NCBI GenBank assembly: GCA_035772735.1 | Contig: JASDFA010000007.1 | Location: forward strand, 88,373,501-88,437,500 | DNA: 64,000 nt | Source of the DNA: Datura wrightii | Lineage: Eukaryota > Streptophyta > Magnoliopsida > Solanales > Solanaceae | Direction: 5' to 3' | Shown here: positions 30,087-42,718 of the stretch, piece after piece | Numbering within the stretch: the stretch's first letter is position 1 | Layout of the letters: the number at the start of each line of letters is the position of its first letter | Notes under the pieces: generated by a model | Databases searched by the model: none | What the model was told of the DNA's origin: nothing | The model's input: only the letters and a program-made list of their open reading frames with translations | Made by a program: the position numbers and the translations under genes

Positions 30087-31580
30087 TGACTACACGCAAG
30101 TGCACGTGGTTGAACAAGTAGTAAAGTGGCTTAAGTAAAGCCAAGTATCGATCCCACAGGGACTGAGCTACGATAATAATTAACTTAAGTGTTAATGAAC
30201 TATACCTTTAAGAATGCAGACAACAATTTAAATAAGATTTTGAGAGTTTAGTATCCTAATCAATCCGAATCTAAGACAAAATTATAAAGTGAGTCAGAAC
30301 TATAGAAATGAGCATGTTGAAGTTAAAACGAACATGCAGGGAATTAATTTATCGATACAATTTAGTTAATCTTTCCTTTGGTTGCTAGTCAAGAATTATT
30401 GCCTATGGATTGGACCTTTCGTCTCCTATCCAACTTAAGAATCATGAACCTTCAATCTACATTTCTGTGATAAAAGAATTTCATGTTCTAGCCATACAAA
30501 ACCGATTCCTTAATTGACTAATAAGACTTTTAGATATATTTCCATTATGAATGTAAATCAATTCTCAATTTTCCCAAACTAAGAAGAGATCATATCCTAC
30601 CAATTCACAATTTTCCAATTTCTTTCCTTCTCAAAATCAAAATTGGATTTTTTAGATATACATTAACATTGGCCAAACATTAATGCAGTAAGAACAAGAA
30701 TTGATAGAACAACCATTGGAGAAAAGATGAAAACTAAAATGATCAACAATTACATTCCACTACAATTGTTCTTAACCTCAGCAAGAAGTGAATTTAGCCA
30801 CTCATTTGTGGATTAAACATCATCAAATGAGTAGAATTCATACAAACAATTGAGATAAAAGAGAAAGAGATAAAGAAGAACCCTAGAATTTTCGTCTCCT
30901 CAACTGCCTGTAACCCACGTTCTTGCTCAACCAAGTCAGAATTGTTTAAAAATAAACCTAAGTGTGCTATTTATACTATTGAGAATTTTTTCCGGAATAA
31001 TAAGCAACGTGGCACGGAGTGTATCGCGGAGCACTCCCTCCGTGCCAAGGGGTTATCGCGGACCCTCTATGGAATTAGGCTCCTCAGAATTTTCACCTTG
31101 GTGTGCCACGGCCTACATCGCGGAGCCTGGCCAACGTGCCACGGTGCTATCACGCACCTACACTGGAAATTGATGCCCCAGGTAATTGTACTCAACATGC
31201 CACGACTTTCATCGCGTGTCATTGCCTCCATGTCATGGAGGTAACGCGAGGCTTCACTGGAAATGGCCAAAATTAAATCACCCGAGGCAGAATGCCTCCG
31301 CGATGGCAGCGTGACACGGCTCCATCGCGGAGCCCTTATTTTTGCTGCTCTTCCTTGAGCTTTTCCACTCCTTGCTTCCAAGTCCATTCCCCATTTTTAC
31401 CAAAATGTATCTTAGCTTCCCAAAATTCCATTTTACCTGCAAAACAACACTAATCCTGTTGGTTAGTATAAATTCACATTTTAACTACAAATCACATGAG
31501 AATGCACAAATAACGATAGATAACAAAGACGAAATGAAGCATTTGAGTATCACTTGGGCATATAATTCTGCCCAAGATCA
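30087..31580 (-). repeat. Athila-A 3' LTR
   Basis: 1494 bp, with minus-strand start TGATCTTGGGC at 31580 and end CGTGTAGTCA at 30087. TATAAATA on the minus strand lies at 30968-30975, preceded by the GC-rich word patch 31000-31340 (GTGCCACGG, TATCGCGGAGC, CCTCCGTGCC). Confidence 0.9.
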
Positions 31581-33374
31581 CTTACCCCACACTTAAAACC
31601 TTGTTCGTCCTCGAACAATACTCTCACATCTCATGCCATTGACACCCACACATAGCTACTTTGGCTCGACAATCAAGCTACGGCTATACCGATTATTTAA
31701 CCTAGCAAATCATCAAGAAAACATGCATGGTCTCATCAATACAATGACATACCCCACATTAAGACCTCCTAGACTCAAGAATCAACTCTTGATCTCGGAA
31801 AACTCATGAAAATCAATTGATCAAGACATCCGACACGAAATTTAATCTCTCATCAAGCATGTGCCCTCACAACATAAGAGAATCTCCCATTTGCAATCAT
31901 ACAATTTCCAAAGCATTACATGTAGGGGTATATGAACACGATTTCGCTCTCTCTCCCAAAGAATTCACATGATTCATGTCATGAACCATAGGCTTGCCTC
32001 TAGTGTACTACTCCACTAATATAAGGACGTGTGATGTAAGATCACGTAGGACTTAACGGGTTGTAATGTAAGCTAAGGAACTAGTAAATACTGGGATAAC
32101 CAATAATAGCAACTAGCTTCCTTAAGCGATTTTCAATACATCCCACCATCATTATGGGCATTGTTTCTTCCTTCATCCTCTCATTCTTGAAATTTTTCTT
32201 TGTTTTTGTTCCCATTTCTTTAAGCACACTCGACTTAATAACCAAGATTAGTTATCCATCTTTATTTTATTTAATTTCAGCAAGTGCACCTTTGACCTTT
32301 TCTTTAACTTTCACCACTTCCGCTTTGCCTTCCTTTTCACAATTCTCACTCCTTTACACTGTGAGAAAATTGTTTTTCTTGAGCGCTTAAGAGTTTTGGA
32401 TCAAATTCAAGGCTAATGAAAAGAAGGGATTAAGCTCGATTTGTACCTCTTCAAAGAAAGAAAAAAAATAGGCTAAAGGCTCAATAGGGCTAACTAGGAT
32501 GTACATTCAAGGTAGGTATGATAATGGAAAAACTTTCGGTTTAATCAAGGAAATGCCTACATCCTTTCCTACAATACACATCCTTCATTTCATTTCGTAC
32601 ACACACCAAGCAAGTTCTAGACACTTCACAATAGCATGGAATAATTGAAAACTCACCTCACACTCATTGCACATGCTCAACTCAAGACATATTCACAGAC
32701 TCTTCAATCACCTAATTATAAGAATTCAATATTAAGCCTCGATCACACCAAATCAAACTTTATGGCCTAGGTATCTCAACGTGTTTATGCATTTGCATGC
32801 TGTCATACGAATCACCTTTGCAACTTAATACCATGTACAACACGTAACGAGAATTCCGAACCATGAAGTAGCGACACGTTTGGGAAACAAACAAAAGAAA
32901 GAAAATAAAGAAAAACTACTCCTATGGACTACATTTCCCTTAAGACGGTCGTCATACATCCATCATAGGGAACGGTCACTAATTACGACTTCGGTTCAAT
33001 GGGAGTATTCTCGATAAAAGCACCAAAAACAAAGGCCGAGAAAACCAAAATAAAAGAAATTTAACGAAAAATTTTAAAAATTTCGATAATTTCGATAGAA
33101 AATAAAAATATTTACACAACAACCATTCAACAACAGCTCACACAACACACAACAACTTAACATTCATTACAACACCACTTAATTACAGAACACATAACAC
33201 AAAGTCACAGGGTCTCATTTTTCACAGGCACAACAACACAACACATACACAAAAACAAAAACAACAACAAAACAGCTGGTACCTAACTACTCCCACCCCA
33301 CACTTAAACCGAACACTGTCCCCAGTGTTCACAAAATTCAACATATCATAAAGGTGGGTGGTGAAACTCCCTGA
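31581..33374 (-). other. Athila-A 3' UTR with polypurine tract
   Basis: No gene. The minus strand has AAGTGTGGGGTAAG (31581-31594) just before the LTR and another GTGTGGGGTGGGAG near 33290-33305 right after the env-like stop. Confidence 0.8.
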
Positions 33375-34595
33375 TCAATCGAAGTATTCAACTTCTTCAT
33401 CAAGTGCCGTTGCCTCGTCTCCTATATCAGAATCACCCCCGCCGTCTACATCTGACTCAACATCTGAGTCCTCATGGCGTGTCTCCTCATCGGTGGGGAC
33501 ATCATCATCTACCGGCTCCACAAATGCTGGCCCCACTCTGCATAGAGCCCGAGCATTTTCACCGAAGGGGTAATCCAAGTCGAGCTGCCAAAGCTCATCT
33601 TCTGTTGCTGGCCTCCCGCCAATGCGCAACTGCAGCATCTGCATCCTATACATGCGGGCCATATACTGATCATCCCGAGCATGTCGCTCGGCTAGTGTGA
33701 GAACAGGCCCGTGAGTAGTGTCGGGTGCCTTGGTTTTTGTGACATCCAAGGCACGCCTGTCAATTTCTGGGATGTAATCCAAGGCCTCCTCCTCGATATC
33801 ATGGCCCCTCAGGAACGTGGTAAGCAAACCACCAAACCCGTACATGTGCCCTTGATGTAAGCGAGCTCTCTTCATCGCGGAAATGATTACCGCCCCAACA
33901 TTTATCTCAAGCCCTTTCATCAGGGCATACACCAAGCACACTCGATCCCGGGTGACATCTGTCATGTGCACCCCCGGGATCAGGTAGGAACACACAATTT
34001 TTAGCCGGATCCTGGCTTCCCTGTTCATCTGAGAGTAGGGCAGTGTCTGATGGTAGCCCCTCTCCTTGTGCCTGCTCCACTGTGCTGTCGAACGGGCTCC
34101 ACATAGAGTGCATCTGATGTCCGCATAAGGTGGAGTTATGTTCAGCTGTCGGAGTACATGGGCGTCTGTGTCCCGCGCCCCCAATATAGCATTCAAGTGA
34201 TAGGGCTCAAACGTGACAACCTGCCCTCTTATCTTGACGATGTGACTGCGGAGGATCGGGTTCTAGTTGGCATAGAACTCCCGAATCAGATGGAGATTGC
34301 ACTCGTTGGGCTCTTTGAAGATGAAGTTCAGCCCGTCGGTGTCAATCCGATGTCCGATCCTCGGGAATTCCTGTGCCAGCGGCTCCCTTGCAATTTGCTC
34401 CTCTAGGAAGTATTTGGTTTCTTTGTGTTTTTCATACCATTTCTTCCCTTCGTCACTCACCCATCGGGTTTCGTATTGTCAGTGTTGGCCTCTCAGAACC
34501 GCTGGTGCTGCTGGAACTGCTGCTCCCAATCTTATTCTTTTTCTGCCGGCGTCTGATGTGGACGCTCCCTTTCCTTTATCTTGTCTTCCCGACAT
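33375..34595 (-). pseudogene. Athila env-like / putative plant transposon protein
   Basis: Best copy of this gene in the window. A Met at 34595 opens a Lys/Arg/Ala-rich N-terminus that stops near 34482. Open pieces follow at 34263-34460 and 33375-34196, which lie in one register split by an amber codon at 34263-34265 in place of a Trp codon. The body carries KWYEKHKETKYFLEEQIA, GHRIDTDGLNFIF, CTLCGARSTAQW (two Cys), PGVHMTDVTRDRVCLVYALM and an acidic tail rich in Asp and Glu. It occupies the env position, between integrase and the 3' LTR. I see no convincing signal peptide or transmembrane helix. The domain is commonly annotated in plant genomes as a putative plant transposon protein of unknown function. 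Confidence 0.8.
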
Positions 34596-35863
34596 TGTTC
34601 CTGCACTTATAACCATACAATGCCAATGTTATTCAAATCATAACTAGCTATGACTAAGGTTGGGTTTAATTGAATCACCCCACACTTAGTCTTTAGCCGC
34701 AATTAAAACAATTCGGCAAGACATTCATGATTTCACAATCTTTACATTCAACATTCTTAGTGCCTTCATATAATTCGATGGAATAATTACTATGTACTAC
34801 TCATACTTCGTACAACAAATAACAATATCGCCATCGATTCCATTATATCATCATAGCACTTAGCCAAATTTTTGTTCTCAACAACCTATGCAATTCACCA
34901 ATTTCATTTTTCCGAAATTCCCCTGTCTACTTAGCATATTCAACATTAATCACACATAATTCACATCACCCAACATGCACAACCTAAATTTTTTTCACAT
35001 TTCAAACAAATTTAGTCTTCTTCCTATTCAAATTCCAACCCTAGCTACCAATTTCACAAAAATTCAATAAAACATGCATTCATCGAGTTCATATACTCAC
35101 AACGATATTATGAACATCAATCAATCATAACTTAAAATCAATTCAAGCTTAATTTGCACTTAGGGCAAGGTTTACTCAACTCACATGTTCAAGAATAAAA
35201 AATTCAAGAAAAAATGAGGTAAAGTTCAAGAACATACCTTTAATTTGATGAAATTAAAGAAAACTTGAAGAAAACTTGTGCCTAGGTCCGTGTCACGTTG
35301 GGGGAGAAGGGAATTTGGGGTGTTGGTCGTGGAGGGAATGGAAAATAAGGAAGAAACGGGGGAAAATCTGGGTTTTAAAAGTGTTTTTCGCGCAGGTTAC
35401 CCTGCGATCCAGTGTGACCCGACGCGAAATAACACTCAAGGTGTCACGGAGGGTAACGAGAGCACCCCCTCCGTGATGCAGAGCCATCGCGCCAGTGTTC
35501 TGGAATTTTTTAAAATTCCGGAATAGGCTTCAACGTGTCACGGAGGGTAACGCGGAGCACGTCCTCCGTGATACGGAGCCATCGCGTAGGCTCACTGTCA
35601 TGCCACATTTTATTCTTCTCACCTCGACTTTTTTCCTTTGCGCTTCTTTGCATTTTTGCCCTCCGTTCCTCCTGAAAATCATTTCACAACACGAAATTTG
35701 TTAGAATTCATAGGTTTCCATGCAAACAATATTTTATTTTTTTACTTTTTTTGGTTTTTTTTTTGTTTTTTCTCAACTAATTCTACTCATCTATTACAAC
35801 AATTTCATGGGTTGCCTCCCGTGCAGCGCCTGGTTTATCATCGCGGCTTGACGTTATTTATGC
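34596..35863 (-). promoter_or_regulatory. Spacer before env-like gene, with GC-rich patch and possible splice donor
   Basis: Non-coding. 35390-35600 carries the same words as the LTR U3 patch (GTGTCACGGAGGGTAACG, CCTCCGTGATACGGAGCC, CCATCGCG). Downstream on the minus strand come a pyrimidine-rich leader (35290-35350) and AAAGGTATGTTC at about 35236-35247, a good plant 5' splice site. The rest, 34620-35200, is AT-rich like an intron. Together these suggest a promoter plus spliced leader for the env-like ORF; an inference. Confidence 0.4.
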
Positions 35864-37261
35864 TCAATCATCCTCTAGAGTGAGGGACGTCTTCTCTCGA
35901 ATAACGTCCTCACTCCAGTAATGCTTACAATGCTGCCCATTAACCAAGAGCGTGGCACTTCGATCTTCTTTCCACAACTCCACTGCCCCGTGCGGGGTCA
36001 TTCTTACTACCTCAAACGGCCCTGACCATTTGGACCGCAATTTTCCTGGAAACAGCTTCAATCTTGAATTGAAAATCAATACTTTCTGCCCCGGCTCGAA
36101 TATACGATGCACCATATGCTTATCGTGCCACATCTTTGTTTTCTCTTTGTAGCACTTGGCACTTTCATAAGCATGCCAATGAAACTCATCAAGTTCGCTG
36201 AGTTGCATCAGCCTCTTCTTACTCGCTAACTCTAAATCCATGTTTAGTTTCCTCACGGCCCAGAAAGCATGGTGTTCTAGCTCTACAGGCAGATGACACG
36301 CCTTTCTATAGACCAATCTGTACGGAGAAGTCCCAATTGGTGTCTTGTAAGCAGTTCTATAAGCCCACAACGCATCGTCGAGTTTGCTTGACCAATCACT
36401 ACGTTGTGCATTCATTGTTTTCTGGAGAATCTACTTCACTTCTCTGTTCGACACCTCCACTTGCCCACTAGTTTGGGGATGATGTGCTGTTGCTACCTTG
36501 TGGTGCACCCCATACTTAGCTAGCAAGTTCTTGAAACTTGCATTGACAAAATGAGCCCCTCCATCACTGATAATGGCTCGGGGTGTCCCGAACCTGGTGA
36601 AAATGTGCTTTTTCACAAATTTCGCTACCACCTTGTTGTCATTCCTGGGGTAGGCGGTGGCTTCAACCCACTTTGATACATAATCAACGGCCACCACGAT
36701 GTAACTATTACTAAATGACGGTGGGAATGGGCCCATGAAATCTATGCCCCATACATCAAAGATCTCCACTTCTAGTATATGCTGCAGTGGCATCTCTTGC
36801 CTCCTACCAATTTTGCCTGTCCTTTGACATCCATCACACATTTTGACGTATGGCATAGAGTCTCTGAATAGTGTAGGCCAAAATAAACCTGACTGTAGCA
36901 CCTTGTGCGCTGTCCGCTCGCCTCCGTGGTGCCCTCCATACAACGAAGAGTGACAACTCCTCAAAACTTCTACAATCTGGCTCTCCAGGAGGCATCTTCT
37001 CATAACCTGATCCGGTCCCTGCTTAAACAAGTATGGCTCATCCCAAATAAAATACCGGCAATCATGCCTCAATTTTTTTCTTTGCTGAGCCGAAGCCTTC
37101 GGTGGATAGACTCCACTCACTAGCAAATTCACTATGTCTGCATACCAAGGGATCTCAACTTCCCTTATTACCAAGAGCTTCTCATCCAGGAACTCCTCTT
37201 TGATGTTGTTACCTTCCTTCACATGCGACCGACTTTCCAATCGCGATAGGTGATCTGCCAC
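35864..37261 (-). pseudogene. pol: Athila-A integrase
   Basis: Two open pieces, 36431-37261 and 35864-36415, in one region split by TAG at 36431-36433. The first begins within the end of RNase H (ADHLSRLES), then has the H2C2 zinc-binding motif (HSSLYGGHHGGERTAHKVLQ ... CDGCQ) and the DDE core, with D in VWGIDFMGPF, D in IISDGGAHFV and a third acidic residue in GQVEVSNREVK. The second holds the C-terminal part (WAYRTAYKTPIGTSPYRLVY, GPFEVV). Integrase joins element DNA to host DNA in the nucleus. Complete in extent but not translatable as one protein. Confidence 0.88.
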
Positions 37262-38722
37262 TTGATTCTCGCTCCCCTTTCTGTCCTTAATCTCTAGGTC
37301 AAACTCTTACAACAACAAGATCCATCTGATCAGCCTGGGCTTTGCATCCTTCTTATTAAACAAATACCAAATCACTGCATGATCGGTATATATCACGACT
37401 TTAGAACCCACCAAATGGGACCCGAATTTTTCAAACGCAAATACCAATGCTAGCATCTCCTTTTTTGTGACTGTCTAATTAACTTGGGCAGTGTCCAGTG
37501 TTTTTCTTGCGTAATGAATAGAATGAAAAATTCTATTCCTCCGCTGCCCCAATACAGCTCCCACAGCCACATCGCTTGCATCACACATCAGTTCAAACGG
37601 TTATTCCCAATCCGGAGAAATAAGGATAGGTTCTTCTATCAATTTCTGTTTCAACTCCTCGAATTCTTTGACACGCTCATCATCAAACTCGAACTTCACC
37701 TCTTTTTCTAGCAACCTGCATATTGGTCTAGAAATTTGAGAGAAGTTCTTAATGAAACATCTGTAGAACCCTGCATGCCCGAGAAAACTGCCAACACCCT
37801 TCACTGACACAGCTGGTGGTAGCTTTTCAATAACTTCAATCTTAGCACGATCAACCTCCAACCCCTTGCAAGACACTTTATGGCCAAGGACGATACCCTC
37901 CTTGACTAAGAAATGACATTTCTCCCAGTTGAGTACAAGGTTGGATTCTTCACAGCGAGCTAGCACCCTATCAAGATTCTGCAAACAAGTAGCAATCGAA
38001 TTACCGAAAACAGAAAAATCATCCATAAATACCTCCATGAAATCTTCCACCGTGTCGTGAAAGATCGTTATCATGCATCTCTGGAATGTGGCGGGGGCAT
38101 TGCATAAACCAAATGGCATCCGCCTAAAAGCATATGTCCCATAAGGACATGTGAAAGTAGTCTTCTCCTGGTCCTCCGGTGCTATGGTTAGTTGGTTATA
38201 GCTAGAGTACCCATCAAGGAAACAATAATACTCTTGTCCAGCCAATCTGTCCAATATCTGATCAATGAACGGGATAGGATAGTGATCTTTCCTTGTGGCC
38301 TCATTGAGCTTTCTGTAGTCCATGCAAATCCGCCAGCCTGTGACGGTGCGTGTAGGGATCAACTCATTTTTCTCATTGGTGACCACGGTCATTCCTCCCT
38401 TCTTTGGGACACACTGAACGGGGCTGACCCATTCACTGTCCAAAATAGGATAGACCACACCTGCATCAAGCCACTTAATTACTTCTTTCCTAACCACATC
38501 CTTCATCATCGGATTCAACCTCCACTGATGCTGTACAGTTGGCTTTGCTCCTGTCTCCATGAAAATTCTGTGTGTGCAAAAAGCTGGATTGATACCCCGA
38601 ATATCTGACATCTGCCAGCCCATCGCTTTCTTCCTTCTTTTGAGAACCACTAATGCTTCCTTTACCTGTGCCTCCGTCAATTTTGCGGAGATGATGACTG
38701 GCAAAGTGTCATCTTCCCCCAA
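37262..38722 (-). pseudogene. pol: Athila-A reverse transcriptase and RNase H
   Basis: The RT frame 37601-38722 (373 codons) is open, with GGMTVVTNEKNELIPTRTVT, WRICMDYRKLNEATRKDHYP, FRRMPFGLCNAPATFQRC and the catalytic FMDDFSVFG, where the usual Y/F-x-DD is kept. Its thumb ends at a TAA at 37601-37603. The same frame then encodes RNase H with CDASDVAVGAVLGQRR, a TAG near 37476 and YTDHAVIWYLF. The element lost function by point mutation rather than deletion. Confidence 0.9.
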
Positions 38723-38734
38723 AAAGACATATTT

Positions 38735-39055
38735 CTAATGTGGAGGCAATGTTTTCAACTCCAGTTTTGGTGCTTCCTCAATAGATGGTTTTGGCAATGG
38801 TTCCAGGGACCTCATCAACGGCTGAAAGTCTTGCTTCCTGAGATACCATTTTGATTCATTCAACATTTGCACCATCTCATACGTATCTCTATCTCCGAAA
38901 TGATCGGAGCTCATCAATGCTCTTTCCAATGGATATCGAGAATCAACAATCTGAAGAATTTCTTCTTGATTTAGCACATTGATTGCTGAAAGCTCCTCAT
39001 ATATGGCCGGAAGCTTTATGGCCTTATATACATCAAATACCTCCACTGCGCTCAC
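38735..39055 (-). pseudogene. Athila-A protease-RT linker
   Basis: 106 open codons (AIKLPAIYEELSAINVL) connecting protease to RT, without catalytic motifs. It overlaps the protease ORF end by four bases (ATGA), which here reflects a small shift in a former polyprotein. Confidence 0.6.
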
Positions 39056-39480
39056 ATGGTTAGCTGCCCTGCAGCTACATCAATCAAAGCTCTCCCGATT
39101 GCCAAGAAAGGACGTCCCAAAATAAATGAGACTTCTGCATCCGGCTCAAAATCTAGAACAATAAAATCTACCGGGAAGATAAGGGAGCCCACTTGTACCA
39201 GCACGTCCTCCACAATGCCATCTGGTCTGGCCAAGGAATGATCTGCTAACTGCAAGATTACTGTAGTTGGTCTAGGACTGCCCATCCCCAACTTCTTGAA
39301 CACCGATGTCGGCATCAAGTTAATACTTGCTCCCAAGTCACACAATCCGCGAGCTTGGATACTTTTCCCAATTGTGATCTGAATTGTAAAGCTCCCAGGG
39401 TCCTTGAGCTTTTTTGGCAACCTGTTCTGTATCCGGGAAGTGCACTCCTCAGTAAATGCCACCGTAGCATACTCCGTCAA
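39052..39480 (-). pseudogene. Athila-A aspartic protease
   Basis: 142 codons with CDLGASINLMPTSVFKKLG, the D-L-G-A active site typical of Athila, and ILGRPFLAIGRALIDV, the conserved C-terminal half. Cleaves the polyprotein in active relatives. It is isolated from gag by a stop near 39510. Confidence 0.85.
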
Positions 39481-39510
39481 TCTGCTTTTGTTAGCTACGA
39501 TGTCCTTGAT

Positions 39511-40457
39511 CTACTTTGCATATTTCGGCACTCCCTGCAAAACATCAAGCAAAGGTAAATTAATGTGTACCTGTTTAAGCACCTCCATGAACTTTTTGAA
39601 ACAAGCTTCCTCCTTGTGTTTCTTTAATCTTTGAGGGAACGGGGGTGGTGGTCTTTCTGCTTCAGTTTCCTTCTCCTTCCCCCTCTCATCATCATGTTCC
39701 CTATCTTTCTGCACTACTCCTGACTCCTCATAAGTATTTTCTAATGCTTGTCCCCCAGCTGCTGAGTCTAGCAAAATTTTTTGTGTGGGGTTCCAAACCC
39801 TCTATGAAAGTATGCACCAGCACATCATTTGACTGGTGATGGTGAGGACAATCCCTTAGCAATGATTTGAACCTTTCCCAAGCTTGATACAGATTCTCCC
39901 CCTCTCTTTGTTTAAAACTTAGAATCTGACTTCTAAGTCTTGCTATTTTCCCAGATGGAAATAATCTTATCAAAAACTTTTCTTCCAAGATCATCCCACG
40001 TGGTGATAGAGTTAGGTGGTTCAGCTTTCAACCACCTCTTTGCTTCCCCCAATAATGAAAATGGAAATAATGTAAGCCTTACGTAATCGGGTGATACTCC
40101 AGCGGGGATGTAAGTGTCACTTATCTCCAAAAAGTTTTGGAGATATTGTTGTGGATCTTCGTGAGGGAGACCTGTGAATTGGCCGCTGGTGTGCAACAAT
40201 TGCACCATGTTCTGTTTAAGCTCAAACCTCCCTGCAGGCTCAGGTCTACGAATACTTGATGTAACATTATTAGCATGTGGGATTGCCACTTCGCGAACCG
40301 GCCTAGATGCCATTTCCTCGGGCACTAACACTGCCCTCACAAGTGGTGGATTCTGTTGTTGCTCCAGGATTATTTGTCTGAGCAACTGCAACTTTCTCTC
40401 TAGAGCTTCTCTCCTTTGACAATGGAATTGTCTTTCCGGCTCTAAGTGTGAATCCAC
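39511..40457 (-). pseudogene. gag: Athila-A gag
   Basis: Pieces 39933-40457, 39728-39994 and 39511-39774 in shifting frames. Landmarks are FTGLPHEDPQQYLQNFLEI and RLTLFPFSLLGEAKRWL in the first, GENLYQAWERFKSLLRDCPH in the second, and PPPPFPQRLKKHKEEACFKK in the third, which is the conserved segment between gag and protease. At least two frameshifts. No CCHC knuckle is seen in these pieces. Confidence 0.85.
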
Positions 40458-40562
40458 CAGCTCCTTGTCTTTTGCCAGTGTTCAACATAATTCAATATCT
40501 GCAAAAGACAGGCTAAGACCAAGTTGTCAACACTAATAAGAAATCGTAAACTAACACTTAAG
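40458..40562 (-). other. Athila-A leader
   Basis: Only about 100 bases between gag and 5' LTR. No convincing PBS; the inner LTR end lacks the TGACTACACGC terminus present in the other copy, so the junction and PBS have probably been lost or altered. Confidence 0.5.
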
Positions 40563-42044
40563 AAGTGCACGTGGTCGAACAAGTAGTAAAGTGGCTTAAG
40601 TAAAGCCAAGTATCGATCCCATAGGGACTGAGCTACGGTAATAATTAACTTAAGTGTTAATGAACTATACCTTTAAGAATGCAGACAACAATTTAAATAA
40701 GATTTTGAGAGTTTAGTTTCCTAATCAATCTGAATCTAAGACAAAATTATAAAGTGAGTCTGAACTATAGTAATGAGCATGCTAAGGTTAAAACGAACAT
40801 GCAGGGAATTAATTTATCGATACAATTCAGTTAATCTTTCCTTCGGTTGCTAGTCAAGAATTATTGCCTATGGATTGCAACTTTCGTCTCCTATCCAACT
40901 TAAGAATCATGAACCTTCAATCTATATTTCTGTGATAAAAGAATTTCATGTTCTAGCCATACAAAATCGATTCCTTAATTGACTAACAAGACTTTCAGAT
41001 ATATTTCTATTCTGAATGTAAATCAATTCTCAATTTTCCCAAACTAAGAAGAGATCATATCCTACCAATTCACAACTTTCCAATTTCTTTCCTTCTCAAA
41101 ATCAAAATTGGATTTTTTAGATATACATTAACATTGGCCAAACATTAATGCAGTAAGAACAAGAATTGATAGAACAACCATTGAAGAAAAGATGAAAACT
41201 AAAATGATCAACAATTACATTCCACTACAATTGTTCTTAACCTCAGCAAGAAGTGAATTTAGCCACTCATTTGTGGATTAAACATCATCAAATGAGTAGA
41301 ATTCATACAAACAATTGAGATAAAAGAGAAAGAGATAGAGAAGAACCCTAGAATTTTCATCTCCTCAACTGCCTGTAACCCACGTTCTTGCTCAACCAAG
41401 TCAGAATTGTTTAAAAATAAACCTAAGTGTGCTATTTATACTATTGAGAATTTTTCCCAGAATAACAAGCAACGTGGCACGGAGTGTATCGCGGAGCACT
41501 CCCTCCGTGCCATGGGGGTATCACGGACCCTCTATGGATTTAGGCTCCTCAAAATTTTCACCTTGGCGTGCCACGACCTGCATCGCGGAGCCTGGCCAAC
41601 GTGCCACGGTGCTATCGCGCGCCTACACTGGAAATTGATGTCCCAGGTAATTGTACTCAACGTGCCACAGCTTGCATCATGTGGCATTGCCTCCGTATCA
41701 CGGAGGTAACACGAGGCTTCACTGGAAATGGCCAAAATTAAATTACCCGAGGCAGAATGCCTCCGCGATGGCAGCGTGACACAGCTCCATCGCGGAGCCT
41801 TATTTTTGCTGCTCTTCCTTGACCTTTTCCACTCCTTGCTTCCAAGTCCATTCCTGATTTTTACCAACATGTATCTTAGCTTCCCAAAATTCCATTTTAC
41901 CTGCAAAACAACACTAATCATATTGGTTAGTATAAATTCACATTTTAACTACAAATCACATGAGAATGCACAAATAATGATAGATAACAAAGACGAAATG
42001 AAGCATTTGAGTATCACTTGGGCATATAATTCTGCCCAAGATCA
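40563..42044 (-). repeat. Athila-A 5' LTR
   Basis: Aligns with 30098-31580 at high identity. TATAAATA on the minus strand lies at 41433-41440, with the GC-rich word patch at 41470-41800. The minus-strand start TGATCTTGGGC is at 42044. Confidence 0.9.
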
Positions 42045-42718
42045 TTGTGGTATATGCTCATGGGAAGGAGTAGGAAATCCCCAATCGAGGTAACGGATGG
42101 AACCCATGACTCATTAGATGAAGGTATGAGTCGTGGTGTGACTGATGGGAAGCCCAGATGCAGGTTCATCAGAGGAAGTAATGGGAGGACACAATAGATT
42201 GTTGTTTGAAACTGAACCATCCTATAGAGTCGTGGTATCAGGATCTGAGAAGTTAAGAAATGATGGAAGAAGTAACGAATGGAGTGCAGTGTAGAAATTC
42301 CAGACTTTTCATTAAGGATATTTTTGTAATTCCTAAGTTCTAAGGTCCTAAACTATGTTATTTTAAGATTATTCAGCAGGATTTTAAGGGTGTTAAACCT
42401 ATTCTAAGACTTACCATTCCATGCATGCAAATTTAGAGCTCTTCCTTGGAGATCAAGCTTGAAGAATTTCCCCAATTTCTCTTCAATTTCCTTTCGGCTT
42501 TCAAGAGGGAGTATAAATTAGATTTACCCAGGTATGTGAGGCTATGAATGAGAGTTTCTTTCACTCTCATGCTCTAAATTCTTCTCAATTCCGTAGATTT
42601 CAATTCTAGATTCAAGTTTCATGATCTTATGGGGTTTATTTCAATTCTTGTGAAATTCTCTACGATCTATCTATGGGTCAATTCTCTTCATGTATCAAAC
42701 TATGTTTTATGACCTATG
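42045..42718 (+). repeat. Tekay-A 5' LTR, piece 2
   Basis: Matches 51262-51985 (ATGGAACCCATGACTCATT, GGTATCAGGATCTGAGAAG, CATGCATGCAAATTAGAGC-like stretch), with a small internal deletion near 42280. Ends in CTATG, the target of the following solo LTR. Confidence 0.88.

Larger units (their letters stand above)
30087..42044 (-). mobile_element. Athila-A, full-length but degraded
   Basis: 11.96 kb. LTRs are 30087-31580 and 40563-42044. On the minus strand the order is gag, protease, RT, RNase H, integrase, a long spacer, an env-like gene and a 3' UTR, as in Athila-type Ty3/gypsy elements. TGTGG occurs at 30082-30086 and 42046-42050, with one extra T at 42045. Every coding segment has at least one stop or shift. 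Confidence 0.9.

Noticed and set aside
35276..35526. Plus-strand 66 and 82 codon frames over the GC-rich patch
   Set aside because: They arise from GC-rich word repeats; the element is transcribed from the other strand.
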